Below are positions 40,334-51,029 of a DNA stretch of 64,000 nt, piece by piece. The position numbers were made by a program, and so were the translations under genes. Position 1 is the stretch's first letter. Each line of letters begins with the position of its first letter. The notes beneath the pieces are model-generated. The model searched no databases, had not been told where the DNA came from, and worked only from the letters and a program-made list of their open reading frames with translations. The DNA is from Sambucus nigra. Its lineage: Eukaryota; Streptophyta; Magnoliopsida; Dipsacales; Adoxaceae. The stretch spans positions 97,285,967 to 97,349,966 of the forward strand of contig OX422216.1 in the NCBI GenBank assembly GCA_949130495.1, given 5' to 3'.

Positions 40334-43165
40334 TTGTGGAAAAAAATACTCCATGAGATTCTTATTGATTCTTGGTCTGTTAGTGATTGGGGTAATCCTA
40401 TGGTTCAGTTAAGCAAAAATATGAAGCGGTTTAAGATAAATTTGAAAGAGTTTGACAAAAAGTTTTGTAAACATTTATCTAAGAGGGTGGATGAGGTTCA
40501 AACTAGGCTGGATAGGGATGGTGACAATATTAGAATACAAGTAGAGGAGAGGAACATGTTGACCAAGTACCTGGAGCTGAGAAATACGGAGGAGTCCTTT
40601 TACAAACAACACTCTAAAGAGAAATGGCTACAGTTAGGGGATGGGAATAATACCTTTTTCCACAAAAAAGATAATTAGGCTACTGCTAGGAGAAAGATCA
40701 TTAATATTGAGGATGGGAATGGTATCACAATTGAGGGATCTCAAAATGTGACCAACGCTATTGTGGATTACTTTTATAACATGATTGACACTAGCAACCC
40801 CTGTGAGAATCCCTCTCCCCAACTCAATGAGATGGTTTTGAAGAGAGTCCCTGAGATGAAACTAGAAGCTTTGATTGCCCCCATCACTGATGAGGAAATT
40901 AGGGAATCCATGTTCTCCATTGGGACTGAAAAAACCCTGGACCTGATGGTTTCAACGCTCTATTTTTTAAGAAGAACTGGGATGTGGTTGGAAAGGCAGT
41001 GAGTGAGGCTATCCAGTTCTTCTTCAATTACAGCTACCTTCTTAGACAGTGTAATTGTACTACCTTGGGCCTCACACCGAAAGTACCTACCCCTTTTGGT
41101 ATGCATGATTTTAGACCAATTTCTTATTGTAACACCATTTACAAGTGCATTTATAAGATTATTTCTAAGAGAATGAAGCCTGTTCTGCCCAATCTTATCA
41201 ACCCTAGCCAGGATACTTTTAAGGAAGGGAGATCTATCTCTAATAATAGCTTATTACTTTAAGAAGTAATGAGAAACTATCATATGGTGCTTAACCCTCC
41301 TAGTTGCACTTTAAAAATTGATCTCTTGAAGGCCTATGACACAGTGAGTTAGGACTTTCTCTTCAAACTCCTTGTGCATATGGGCTTCCCTTCTAAATTT
41401 GTGGGATGGATCCATGAATGTTTTACTACTACCAGACTCTTTATTTGCTTAAATGGCCAACTTCATGGTTTCTTTGAAGGCGAGCAAGGATTGAGGCAAT
41501 GTGACCTCTATCACCTTACCTTTTCCTCTTAGCCATGAACTTTTTTTCTTGCATCATGGATAGAACTAGCAGAGATCCTAGCTTTACTTACCACCCTAAA
41601 TGCAAGGAGGTGGGGCTGAATCACTTGAGCTTTGATGATCTTATCATACTTTGTGGAGGGGACATTACCTCTTGCAACATTACTAAGAAAGTTATGGATG
41701 ATTTTTGTAGTGTCACTGGTTTTAAGCCTAATGCTAATAAAAGAAACTTCTTTTTTTTGGGTATAGATGATGCAGTCATTACTGAGATGGAGGATCTTCT
41801 TGGTTTCTCTCACAGCAACCCCCCTTTCATGTACCTAGGGGTGCCCCTCACAACTTCTAGGCTTAGATTTGAGGACTAAAATACGTTGATTGATAGGGTT
41901 ACTGCTCGAATCAAAGGATGGGCAAACAAGTACCTCAACTATACAGGAAGGTTACAACTTATCAAGTCAGTGATCTTTGGGATACAAGTATATTGGCTAA
42001 GCCTCTTTATTTTGCCCAAGGGGATTATTGCTAAAATTGAACAATTAATGAAAGATTTCTTATGGACTGGGTCTGATCTTAGGCACACTGGTGCTAAGGT
42101 GGCTTGGAACGATCTTTGTAATAGCACTGAAGCAGGGGGATTGGGCATCAAATGTTTGGAGAATTGGAATACGGCTGCTACCATGAAGCTGTTATGGAAC
42201 ATTTGTAGCAAAAAAGACCGCCTTTGGGTGAAGTGGTGAAATACCTACAACTTAAAAAGAAGAAGTGTATGGGCCATCTCAATTTCAAATGATTACTTTG
42301 GAGTTGGAGGAAGATTATGAAAATTAGGCAGCTGGGCAGACCATTCATTAAACACAAGATTGGAAATGGCTAGGACACATTCTTATGGTATGATAATTCT
42401 CATCCCAATAGTCCTTTACTTGATCTCTATGGTGATAGAGTTATTTATGATGTTAGAAGCAATTACAAAGCTCTGGTGACTATATTCATGGTAACAATTG
42501 GATATGGCTCTCAACTAATACTTGGTAACTCATGGATATTAGAGACGCTGACCTGCCTATAATTAGATAGGGAACTAAAGATGAGGTTGTTTGGACTCCC
42601 ACAAACCTTGGCTTCTCTAGTGGATCTGCTTATAAGGAAATCTCCCCCATTGTTACTGCACCAACTAACAAAAGATTATCTGGAACAAGAATAATATCCC
42701 TAAATGTGCTTTCATCCTTTGGTTGACTTGTAAAAAGTCTTTACAAATCAAGGATAAACTCTTTAGTTGGGGCATCTCTGAGGATAACCTATGTTGCAGC
42801 TGTAATATCAAAGTGGAGACCATTTCCCACCTGTTTAATGAGTGCAGTTACTGAGTCTGTGTGGTAGGAGATCAGATTCAGGAACCAAGAATATATAGAT
42901 CGATTCAATTGGGATGATGAGGTTCATAATCCCATTACTAATTATGGGGGTTCCAAGTTTGTTAATAGAATCAAAAGTATCTCATTCTCTACCACCATTT
43001 ATTTCCTTTGGATAGAAAGAAATGTGAGGCACTTCAGCAGCATGGCTAAGACCAAGGAGGTTATTATCAATAGATTGAGGGTATGGTCAGAGATAGAGCC
43101 ATGACATGGAAGAAAGGAAGGAGAAACTATCAGAACTGGATGACCTGCTTGAACTGGAGTATACC
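40334..43165 (+). pseudogene. LINE-E ORF2: reverse transcriptase and zf-RVT
   Basis: The order is typical: linker (EILIDSWSVSDWGNPMVQLS, HSKEKWLQLGDGNNTFFHKK), RT with DFRPISYCNTIYKCIYKIIS, LKIDLLKAYDTVS, GQLHGFFEGEQGLRQ, then FKPNANKRNFFFLGIDDAV, PPFMYLGVPLTTSRLRFED. LNYTGRLQLIKSVIFGIQVY and FLWTGSDLRHTGAKVAWNDL follow, and finally zf-RVT text (IPKCAFILWLTCKKSLQIKD, CCSCNIKVETISHLFNEC). At 41625-41640 the catalytic block reads LSFDDLII where relatives have SFADDLII. One alanine codon is gone, which alone would disable the polymerase. Stops at 40676, 41003, 41262, 41350 and 41878 and several frameshifts are also present. Confidence 0.9.
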
Positions 43166-43339
43166 TTAAAGTGCTTTAAGTTAGGTCTTCTTGTCCTTGT
43201 GCTTACAAATTGTGTAGAGCGTTGGGCCTTTGGTTTTGTTTTTTTGTAAAGTGTAGCTGATGGGGATTTGCCTTTTTCTTCTTTATTTCTTATAATAGCC
43301 TTTTTTTGTTCCTTTATATACATAATTTCCCCCAAAAAA
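40334..43339 (+). mobile_element. LINE-E, L1-type LINE lacking 5' part
   Basis: It starts abruptly in the linker between the endonuclease and RT of ORF2 and runs to a 3' end TATATACATAATTTCCCCC plus A6 at 43339. The 3' end is the same as that of LINE-D. It lies directly against the LTR remnant of the Tat-like element II. Confidence 0.85.
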
Positions 43340-43541
43340 TCTTTATTTGTGTACTAGAAAAGGTATGTATTCAATCAATAGTGGATTATTCTTATAACTG
43401 GAATCTCATTTATTATAAAGGAAAACTTTTTTTTATTCTCCTGCTCTTGAATATTATTATCTTAAGAAAAATTTCATTTGTGTGGTTCAAGTCTCACCCA
43501 TCTAAGAAATATATAGACCCCAGTACTACTACCCTCCTACA
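43340..43541 (+). repeat. 3' part of the 5' LTR, Tat-like element II
   Basis: About 200 bp ending ACCCTCCTACA just before the primer binding site. The beginning of the LTR is missing because LINE-E ends here. No second copy was recognised at the 3' side. Confidence 0.55.
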
Positions 43542-43563
43542 TTTGGTGACTCTACTGGGGAGG
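43542..43563 (+). other. Primer binding site, Ogre/Tat type
   Basis: TTTGGTGACTCTACTGGGGA resembles TTTGGCGACTCTGCTGGGGA, the tRNA-Arg-type primer binding site I know from Ogre/Tat elements. Two differences fit an old copy. Confidence 0.6.
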
Positions 43564-43576
43564 CATCCTCACATCC

Positions 43577-44640
43577 ATGGATAAAGAAGGTCATAATATT
43601 TCTAAGCAACTTATTTTTTAGGACACTCCAGTAGGTAATGAAGGTCCAAGTGATACAACTTCTAAGGAAGAAGTTGTAGTTATAGGAACTCGAGGACCTA
43701 CTCCGTTTGTGGGCTAAATGAAAAACTCACCTGCTACTCCACAGCTGATGGAGATGAACCTCATGAGCTTATTCTTTGATTTTCTGAAGAAGCACAATCT
43801 GGATATGGCAAGTTTAGGGATTGTTTATGCTACACCAGCGATGGTTCAAAATGGAGGAGTAGTTGCACCAGAGGTGGCACCAACAAAGAAAGTGGCGGTC
43901 AAGAGAACCCCAACTCATATTGCATCTCCTGTAGCATAGCAGAGGTGGAGGAGCCACCTTTTAAAAGCAGTTAAATTAGAGGAGGTGAAGAATCTCCTCT
44001 CTCTCTCAAAAGACTGAGTCACTTATCTTCTATGAGGAGTTGAAGAATCCTTTTTGTAATAGCATTAATGACATAATCTACCCCGAGGGGTACATTCTAC
44101 AAAAATTCATCAAGTTTAATGACAAAGGAAATAATCCTAAAGATTATGTCAAGAGGTTTTTGGAGTACCTCGGCATGCATGGCAATGACAAGAACCTAAT
44201 GTTAGGAGAGTTCTTGAAGACTCTCATTGGGAAAAATTACTCGTGGTATTATCACTTGGCACCAAATAGTATTCCCATCAAGGAAGAAATGCACATGTAG
44301 TTCCTTCAAAATTTTTTTATAGTTGAAGATGAGATTACTTTGAGCTCAGCATTTGACCAAAGAGGTTAAAAACCTAGGCGAGGAGTTTACGCAGTACATT
44401 AAGTTCTTTAGAGAGAGATCTCTAGACGTTCATGAGGAGGCCATAGAAACCAGGCTGTTGCAAATTTCCTTTGGGACTGTCATCCACATAGTTGATAGCG
44501 TGTCGATGAGTGACCTGAAACCTGCTACGCTGAGGAATCACTTAGGTTCTCCAACTATGTACCTTCTATTTTATAATCATCACAATGTTCCTTGTTGCTA
44601 GAGTGATTTCCCTAAACGTATATTCTCATATTTTATTGAT
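43577..44640 (+). pseudogene. Gag of Tat-like element II
   Basis: The ATG at 43577 gives a short leader frame with stops near 43619 and 43716. The capsid homology then follows from 44040: NPFCNSINDIIYPEGYILQK, KGNNPKDYVKRFLEYLGMHG, LGEFLKTLIGKNYSWYYHLA and SIPIKEEMHM. After a stop and a frame change it continues with TKEVKNLGEEFTQYIKFFRE and RSLDVHEEAIETRLLQISFG. This matches the retrotransposon gag domain (GDPKDHV, REFSKSLT.A..WY.L style) of the Tat lineage. The zinc knuckle region after 44600 is not clear. At least four stops or frame breaks are present. Confidence 0.75.
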
Positions 44641-45417
44641 CAAACAGATCTTATAATCCTCATGAACGTCAAAGGATATGGACTAGGGAAAAGTAAGTTT
44701 GGAAGTGATGTTCCTTCACCATTGTCATATAGTGTGGAGGAAGCTATGAATTGTTATCAGACACTGGTGCGATAAGGGGTAGTAGGGATACCCCAACTGC
44801 ACAATAAAGCACCCATAGTAGCAGACAAGGCGGATGCAAAATTTTATGAGTTAAATCTGAGAGTGTAACACTCCACCAAAGAATGTTATTAGCTATGCGG
44901 GATAATAAATGAGCAAGTTTCTAGTGGAACTCTTCAAATACCTCCTCTAGATGTAAATGAGAATCCCTTGAAAACCCACCAATAAGAGTAAACAAATATG
45001 GTTATAGCCCAAAATTTAGAAGAAATGATGAAGTCTGAGGAATTGGAAAAAATGACAAAGCCTATGGTGATTGGTTGCTCGATTTGGCCAATACAGACTA
45101 TAAATGCGATTGGAGCGAGGAGATGGAAATTGAAGATGAAGTTGAAACTTTAGAGGTAGAGAATGTCTATAATGCTCAAACTTATTAGGTGGAGATAGAC
45201 TCAGAGTGTGCAAAAACTGATAAGAGCCCAAAGTTCAAGGGGTTCTTCAACCAAATTGGAGTTAAGTTTGAGACCAGGTGGGTGATCACCAAGAAAATTC
45301 TTAGAGCTTTGAAAAACAAAGGAGATCCCCCATTTAACTGGCATGGGCTTATTAGGAAGCTAATCAAAAGGCACACATCACAGGGGGTATTCTCAGAAGC
45401 TGACAGGAAAGTGACCT
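44641..45417 (+). other. Gag-protease linker region, decayed
   Basis: Plus-strand fragments read SPKFKGFFNQIGVKFETRWV and KKILRALKNKGDPPFNWHGL, a Lys-rich linker. I do not recognise a domain. Stops are frequent before 45189. It lies in the expected position between gag and protease of Tat/Ogre elements. Confidence 0.4.
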
Positions 45418-45725
45418 TTGTATGTGATTGCTTTGGTGAATGAGATTAGATTTCCACCATCATTGCTAGACGAGGGGGCATCAATCAGTATTATGCCCAT
45501 TAACATGCTTTATGAAATAAAGATATTAGAAGAGCAGATCCCGCCAATCCCTTTAGTGATCTCAGGCTTTGATAGTGAACAAATGCAGTCGATAGGATAT
45601 GTGAATGTTAGGATAAAGGTGGAAAACTTCCCATACCAAATTTCATGTCATTAATTCCAATACGAGTTACTAATTGTTGATAGGAAGAGTCTGGATGCAT
45701 ACCCACAGCATCGTGCCTTCTATGT
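45418..45725 (+). pseudogene. Aspartic protease of Tat-like element II
   Basis: The frame reads FPPSLLDEGASISIMPINML, IPPIPLVISGFDSEQMQSIG and YVNVRIKVENFPYQISCH. It matches the retropepsin-like domain of Tat-type polyproteins, where the usual LID.G.S.N..P motif starts the active site. Here the catalytic motif is DEGAS, so the D.GAS pattern is kept with Glu in second place. Retropepsin cleaves the Gag-Pol precursor in the particle. The domain is about 70 residues long and ends at a stop near 45652. The following CLDAYPQHRAFYVTS-like region is in another frame. Confidence 0.7.
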
Positions 45726-46229
45726 CACCAGTGTGCAAAAGCCAAAATTCATGGAAAGGAAGTATAAATTAAAGAAACTAAGAAGTGTTTCTCAGTGGAA
45801 AAATCTCATCTGGTTGATGAATCATTTTACACTGATCTTAATGAAGGAATGAACTCTCATTTAAATAAAGGAAATTGGGAGGCCCGAAAAGTCCACGAAG
45901 GGGGGAAGTAAAAAAATTCCTTTTATAACAAAATGGGTCCACGAGCGACATCCCTTAAACAAAAGACAAAGGAAAACTGAAATGGAAGAGAAGTCTAAAC
46001 CAACTCAAACTTATAAGAAAAAGGTTTTAGCTAATGGCAAAGTGAGTATCATTTGTAATGGTGTGAGCGAGCGGAGTTCTGGGATCAAAGTATCGACTCG
46101 ACGCTAGAATTCTTTGAAATAGATGATTCTCATATAGTAGAGCTTGTTGAAAATCAGAAAAAGCTCCAGAGTGCATGTAAGATGGGATAATGGAGCAGCT
46201 ACAAGAGTTAAACTTGGGGGAAGAAAGTG
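45726..46229 (+). other. Protease-RT linker, decayed
   Basis: Lys/Glu-rich fragments with many stops, nothing recognised. It is in the place of the usual linker before the RT domain. Confidence 0.4.
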
Positions 46230-46907
46230 GTTATGAGTGACACATCTTCATATCCAAAGGTTAACTCCAAATCAAATAGAATAAAGCGTCAATTTGCTCA
46301 TGGCGTCCACAAATGTGTTTGTACGGAAATATACAAAAACACCAGGGATAGACCCTGAAGTAAGCTCTCACAAGTTGAATATTTTACCTAATGCTTTGCC
46401 TCTCTGACAGGATAGTCACGCATATAAGACTGAGATGGATTTAAAGATAAAATCAGAATTAGATAAGTTTCTGGCTGCAGGTTTCATTAAGCCCATCCAA
46501 CATCCTATATGGCTTTCGAGCATTATGCCCGTTTCCAAGAAGGATAAGAAAAAAATCGAAAACTGGGTGAACTTCAGGGACTTAAACCTTGCATGCCCAA
46601 AAGATGAGTTTTTATTATCGAGCATTGATAGCTTAGTAGATGCAACTCTTAAAAATGGAATGTATTATTTCATGGATGAGTATGTGGGGCATAATCAAAT
46701 TAAAATGGATCCAGCTAACATGAAAAAGACAATTTGTTAAACTCCTCTTGGAACTTGCACTTTACAGTCATACCGTTCGGATTGAAGAATGTCGGTGCAA
46801 CTTATCAACAAACAATGATGGTCATATTTCAAGATTTATTTCTTAAAAAATTGGAATTATATGTGGATGACTTAGTGGTGAAGTCCAGAATAGAAATTAA
46901 GCACATT
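46230..46907 (+). pseudogene. Reverse transcriptase of Tat-like element II, first part
   Basis: RT motifs in order: AYKTEMDLKIKSELDKFLAA, GFIKPIQHPIWLSSIMPVSK, KIENWVNFRDLNLACPKDEF, SSIDSLVDATLKNGMYYFMD and GHNQIKMDPANMKKTIC. A stop at 46738 and a frame change lead to FTVIPFGLKNVGATYQQTMM and LELYVDDLVVKSRIEIKHI, with the catalytic YVDD at 46859-46870. The usual FMD.YSGYNQI block is FMDEYVGHNQI. The RT is interrupted after IKDLR by LINE-G at 46921 and resumes at 49358 with RRVFEHF. Two or more stops make it inactive. Confidence 0.85.
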
Positions 46908-46920
46908 AAAGATTTGAGAA
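46908..46920. repeat. 13-bp target duplication of LINE-G, left
   Basis: AAAGATTTGAGAA at 46908-46920 is repeated exactly at 49345-49357, right after the LINE tail. The RT frame continues across when the insert is removed. Confidence 0.9.
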
Positions 46921-47462
46921 CGGATCACCTTCCAATTAAGACCTGGCACAATCTTGTGTGGCACAAAACTAATATCCCCAAATGCTCTTTCATTCTTTGG
47001 TTAACTTGCAGGAATGATTTGATCACTAAATACAAACTTATGATGTAGTAACTGAGCGATAACACCAGATGCGAGTTTTATGACAGCGGAATTGAGACAA
47101 TCAACCACCTTTTAGCTGATTTCCCTTACTCCAAGGATGTATGGAATGAAATCCTATACAAAAACCAACTATATAGGACTATGAGGAATTGGCAGGATGA
47201 GGTCAATGCTGCTATTTAGGTGGCCCATGGTAAATCCTTCAAGGCCAAGCTCAGTACCCTAGCCTTCCCCACTAATATATATTGTATCTGGATTGAGAGA
47301 AATAATAGGTTACACAGAAGAAGCCCCAAAAATCCAAATGAGTTGATCCTGGACATTGAGTTCATGATGAGATGAAAAATCTTAATGTGGAAAAAATCTA
47401 GAAGAAACTACTATAACTGGATGGCCTGCATGTATTGGAAAATTCCTGAATCCTCTATGTTT

Positions 47463-49177
47463 AATTTTTTTTTGGTAAGTAAAATGAATAAAATATAAAC
47501 AGAGGAATTACAAAGCTAGGGAAAACCCCAATCACATGAGGTAAAGATGAGGGCATACCCAAACATCAAAGCATAACCAAAACATAGAAAAGAAAATCAT
47601 ACAACTAAATTAACCAGTCATATAGGATTCAGGGAGGTTCCAATACAAGCAATCCATCCAGTTGTAGTAGTTTCTTCTAGCTTTTTTCCATGTTAAGAAC
47701 TTGCACCTCATCATGAACTCAATGTCTAGGACCAACTCATTTGGATTCTTTTAGCTTCTTCTGTATATCCTATTGTTTCTTTCCATCCAAAGGCAATATA
47801 TAGTAGTGGAGAAGGCAAGAGTTCTAATCTTCGACATGAAGGAACTACCACGATCCATATGCACAGCTGCATTTACCTCATCCTACCAGTTTCCCATTAT
47901 TCTATACAGCTGGTTTCCGTAGAGGATTTCATTCCACACATCCTTGGAGAAAGGGCAGTCAGCAAAGATGTGGTGGATGGTCTCAGTCCCAATACCACAA
48001 AGCTCCCAACTGGTATTATCACTTATCTGTCTTTAGTAACTAAAGAATTCCTGCAACTTAACCATAGAATGAAGGAGCATTTAGGGATATTAGCTTTATG
48101 CCAGCCCAAAGTGTGCCAAGTCTTTATTCGTAGGTGATCCATAATAGCTCTCATGGTAGAGGAGGTGTTGTACACCCCCTACTATCAGGAAGCCAAGTAA
48201 GAGAGTCCTTCACAACAGGGTTGGGGTTAGGAAGGTTATCATTTTTTATTTCATTAAGATCCCATATAGTAGAGCTCGGTCATCTCCGCCTACTGCCACT
48301 CAAAAAATCAGAAACTTTAGCAGTGGCATTACTAGCCGCATCATAAATGGTTCTGTTGCCTATAAAGGTTGAAGGGGGCCCCTAGGGTGCCAATTATCAA
48401 ACCATATGAACGTGTTCTTCCCATTCCCAATGTTGGACTTAATGAGTGGTCGAGAAGTGTCTTTAAGCTTCAACACTTTTCTCTAGCTCCATGAGATGTC
48501 AGAAGGGATATTAATGGCCCAAATGCTTCTGTTCCTAATTTTGTACGTATAACACCACTTCACCCATAGTTGTCCTTCTTCTTGCTCAGGTTCCATAAGT
48601 GCCTCATCATGGAAGCTTTATTCCAGTCTTGGAGATAGTTAATGCCAAGCCCACATTCATTTTTTGGCTTGCAAACCTCCTTCCAAGCAACCTTGGCTCC
48701 CGTGTGTTTCAATTCATATCCATTCCATAAAAAGTCTCTAAGGAGTTGGTCAATAGAGTTGAGTACCTTCTTAGGCAGAATGAATAAGCTGCTCCAATAA
48801 ACTTGTGTGCTGAAGAGTACAACCTTAACCAAATGAATTCTACCCGCATAGCTTAGTAATTTAGAGGTCAAGCACCTGACTTTATTAGTGATTCTACCAA
48901 TGAGCATCCTGCACTTCTCAAATTTAAGCCTAGTGGAGATGAGGGGAACCCCAAGGTATTTGAAAGGAGGCTTATCCACCCTGAGGCCAATGATAGAAGT
49001 CATGAGATTCAACTCATCATCATCAATCCCCGAGGTGTAGAGGTTGCTTTTGGCCAGATTAGGACAAAGTCCAGATAAAGAGGAAAACTCATCTAAGGAT
49101 CTCTTGATGCATTCAATAGACTGAGTGTCCCCTTTACTGAAGATGATTAAGTCATCAGCAAAGCATATATGGTTTAT
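47463..49177 (-). mobile_element. LINE inserted inside LINE-G
   Basis: A minus-strand, 5'-truncated LINE of 1.7 kb, with its tail reading AATTTTTTTTTGGTAAG at 47463. It is flanked by the 12-bp duplication TCCTCTATGTTT at 47451-47462 and 49178-49189. It begins on the minus strand at the RT catalytic block (HICFADDLIIF near 49160). Confidence 0.9.
47560..49177 (-). pseudogene. ORF2 C-terminal half of the inner LINE
   Basis: Minus-strand reading: FADDLIIFSKGDTQSIECIK, SSLSGLCPNLAKSNLYTSGI, then a 150-codon open frame (49012-48560) with TSIIGLRVDKPPFKYLGVPL, LLSYAGRIHLVKVVLFSTQV, FLWNGYELKHTGAKVAWKEV and GLGINYLQDWNKASMMRHLW. After stops it continues to SRPLIKSNIGNGKNTFIWFD and zf-RVT fragments with IGTETIHHIFADCPFSKDVW. 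It ends with YCLWMERNNRIYRRS and NYYNWMDCLYWNLPES near 47640. The catalytic FADD is kept, but the endonuclease and the first half of the RT are absent. The open frame is the best preserved LINE coding stretch in the window. Confidence 0.85.
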
Positions 49178-49344
49178 TCCTCTATGTTTGATTCGTTGAG
49201 TTGTATGGGTTTCTTTTCCTTGTATTGGTTATGCTTTGATGTTTGGGTATGCCCTCATCATTTTTTCTTGCCCTTAGGGGTCCCTAGGGTTTTTCCGTAG
49301 ATTTGTTTTCTTTCTCGTTTATACATATATTTTACTTACCAAAA

Positions 49345-50480
49345 AAAGATTTGAGAAGAGTTTTTGAACATTTCTAAAAGTATAAGATGCAGATAAACAC
49401 CTCGAAGTGTGCCTCTAAGGTCAAAACAGGCAAGTTTCATGGCTTTGTTGACAACAGACAATGTGTGCAAATGGATGCGAAGAAGAAAGAATAAATTTTG
49501 ACTATGCCACTACTAAAGAGCTAAAGGGAGCTCAAAATTTTTCTAGGCAAAGTTTCTTACATAAGAAGATTTTACCGGATTTAGCATAAATAACTTATCC
49601 TTTCTCACCACTTATGAAAAACAAGTCGGTATGGGGGAACGAGTAGCAAAAGGCATTCGAAAGGATTAAAGAGATCTTGATGTCTCCCTCAATCATGGTG
49701 CCCTCAAATCAGGTAAACCTTTGCTTTTGTATTTAACTTCTACAGAGAGGGATATTGGAGCTTTACTCGCTTAGGAGAAAGAAGGGCAATAAAGACCCAT
49801 GTATACTTGTCTTCAGTGATATCTGGGACTAAGTCCTGGTACACAAGCGTGGAAAGGCATTTCTTAACCTTAGTATTTGTGACACGGAAGTTAAGCACTA
49901 CCTACTCATGTTTACAATGCATATTATTACAAAATGTGATGCTATCAAGTACTTGCTCGTGAGGACTATTTTAGTTGGGCGAGCAACTAAATGGTTTCTA
50001 ATCCTCTCAGAGTATGATTTAAAATTCCTTGCACCTAAACCTATAAAAAGTCGAGTTTTGGTTGATCTTCTAACCAACTTCACATCCCAATTTTTTGAAC
50101 CTCTGAGCAAGTAACTACCAGGGGATAGATTTCAAGCCTTTTTATATGAAGAAACTAAATAGTGGAAGATGGAGTTTGATGGTTCCTTTGCGCAAAGAAC
50201 TAGAGGAGCTAGAATTGTACTCTATAATATCAAAGAAAAAATCATTCTTTCCTACAAGTTAGCTATCAAATGCTCGAACAATGAAGCATAGTAGAAGAGT
50301 TAATACCTGGGCTATGGGAAGATTTTAGAAGAGGATCAATATTGCTTTGCATACGAGGAGATTCTAACGTCATGGTCAAGTAAGTCAATGAGGAATTTGA
50401 TCTCAAGCGTGTCAACCTTTCCCCTTATCAAGAAATCATCCAACATTTTTAAAGCATTTTTTCTCTATTAGGCACCCTCG
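49345..50480 (+). pseudogene. RT end and RNase H of Tat-like element II
   Basis: From 49349 the RT continues (DLRRVFEHF, KYKMQINTSKCASKVKTGKF) in several frames. It passes ERIKEILMSPSIMVPSNQ near 49660 and the thumb EVKHYLLMFTMHIITKCDAI, KYLLVRTILVGRATKWFLIL, SEYDLKFLAPKPIKSRVLVD, LLTNF. The RNase H domain begins near 50165 with WKMEFDGSFAQRTRGARIVL (first catalytic Asp). SYKLAIKCSNNEA gives the Glu region, and ILLCIRGDSNVMVK, with the second Asp, follows after a stop. RNase H removes the RNA strand of the hybrid. Stops and frameshifts are frequent. Confidence 0.75.
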
Positions 50481-51029
50481 AAATATGAATAGGTATCTGG
50501 AGACTCTGGCCATAATTGCTCAAAAATTAAAAATGGATGAACCAATAGCAACAATAATCATTCGGAGGAAAATAATGCCTACAATAAGAACCTAAAGACT
50601 GGAGAGCCTCAATAGTCAAGAAATTGGAAACGCATGAAGGGAATATGAAACTACCAGAGCTAGAGAATTTCTACATGTTCCAAGGTGATCTCTACCTCAT
50701 GTGGGATATTTGGCAAGGTGTGTGGGAGAAGAAAATTCTCACGAGAAGCCGCGATAAGGTACTCTATACTTTAAGAGTTCTGGGGGATATTTGTCAAGGT
50801 GTGTGGGAGAAGAAGCCCATGAGAAGTTGCGAGATATGAATGAGATGCATTATAGGGACGAAGATATCCTCCTTTACAGGTGTTTGCAATAAGAAGGATA
50901 CTGGCCCAATATGAGTAAAGACATCCCTCGATTGCAATAGAGTTTACATGAAATGCCAAACCCAGTTCGAACAGGTAGAAAAGGCTCACCTCATGGAGGA
51001 ATTAGACGATTGAAGGAAGTCATACATCA

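Larger units (their letters stand above)
46921..49344 (+). mobile_element. LINE-G inserted in gypsy RT, itself interrupted
   Basis: A 5'-truncated plus-strand LINE. ORF2 C-terminal coding (46921-47440) has zf-RVT text: HNLVWHKTNIPKCSFILWLT, INHLLADFPYSKDVWNEILY and YCIWIERNNRLHRRSPKNPN. It is broken by stops at 47047 and 47217. It then gives NWMACMYWKIPESSMF, is interrupted at 47463 by another LINE, and resumes at 49190 with the 3' untranslated region (TATGCCCTCATCATTTTTTC, TTTATACATATATTTTACTT) and a poly(A) at about 49341. The 13-bp target duplication is perfect. Confidence 0.9.
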
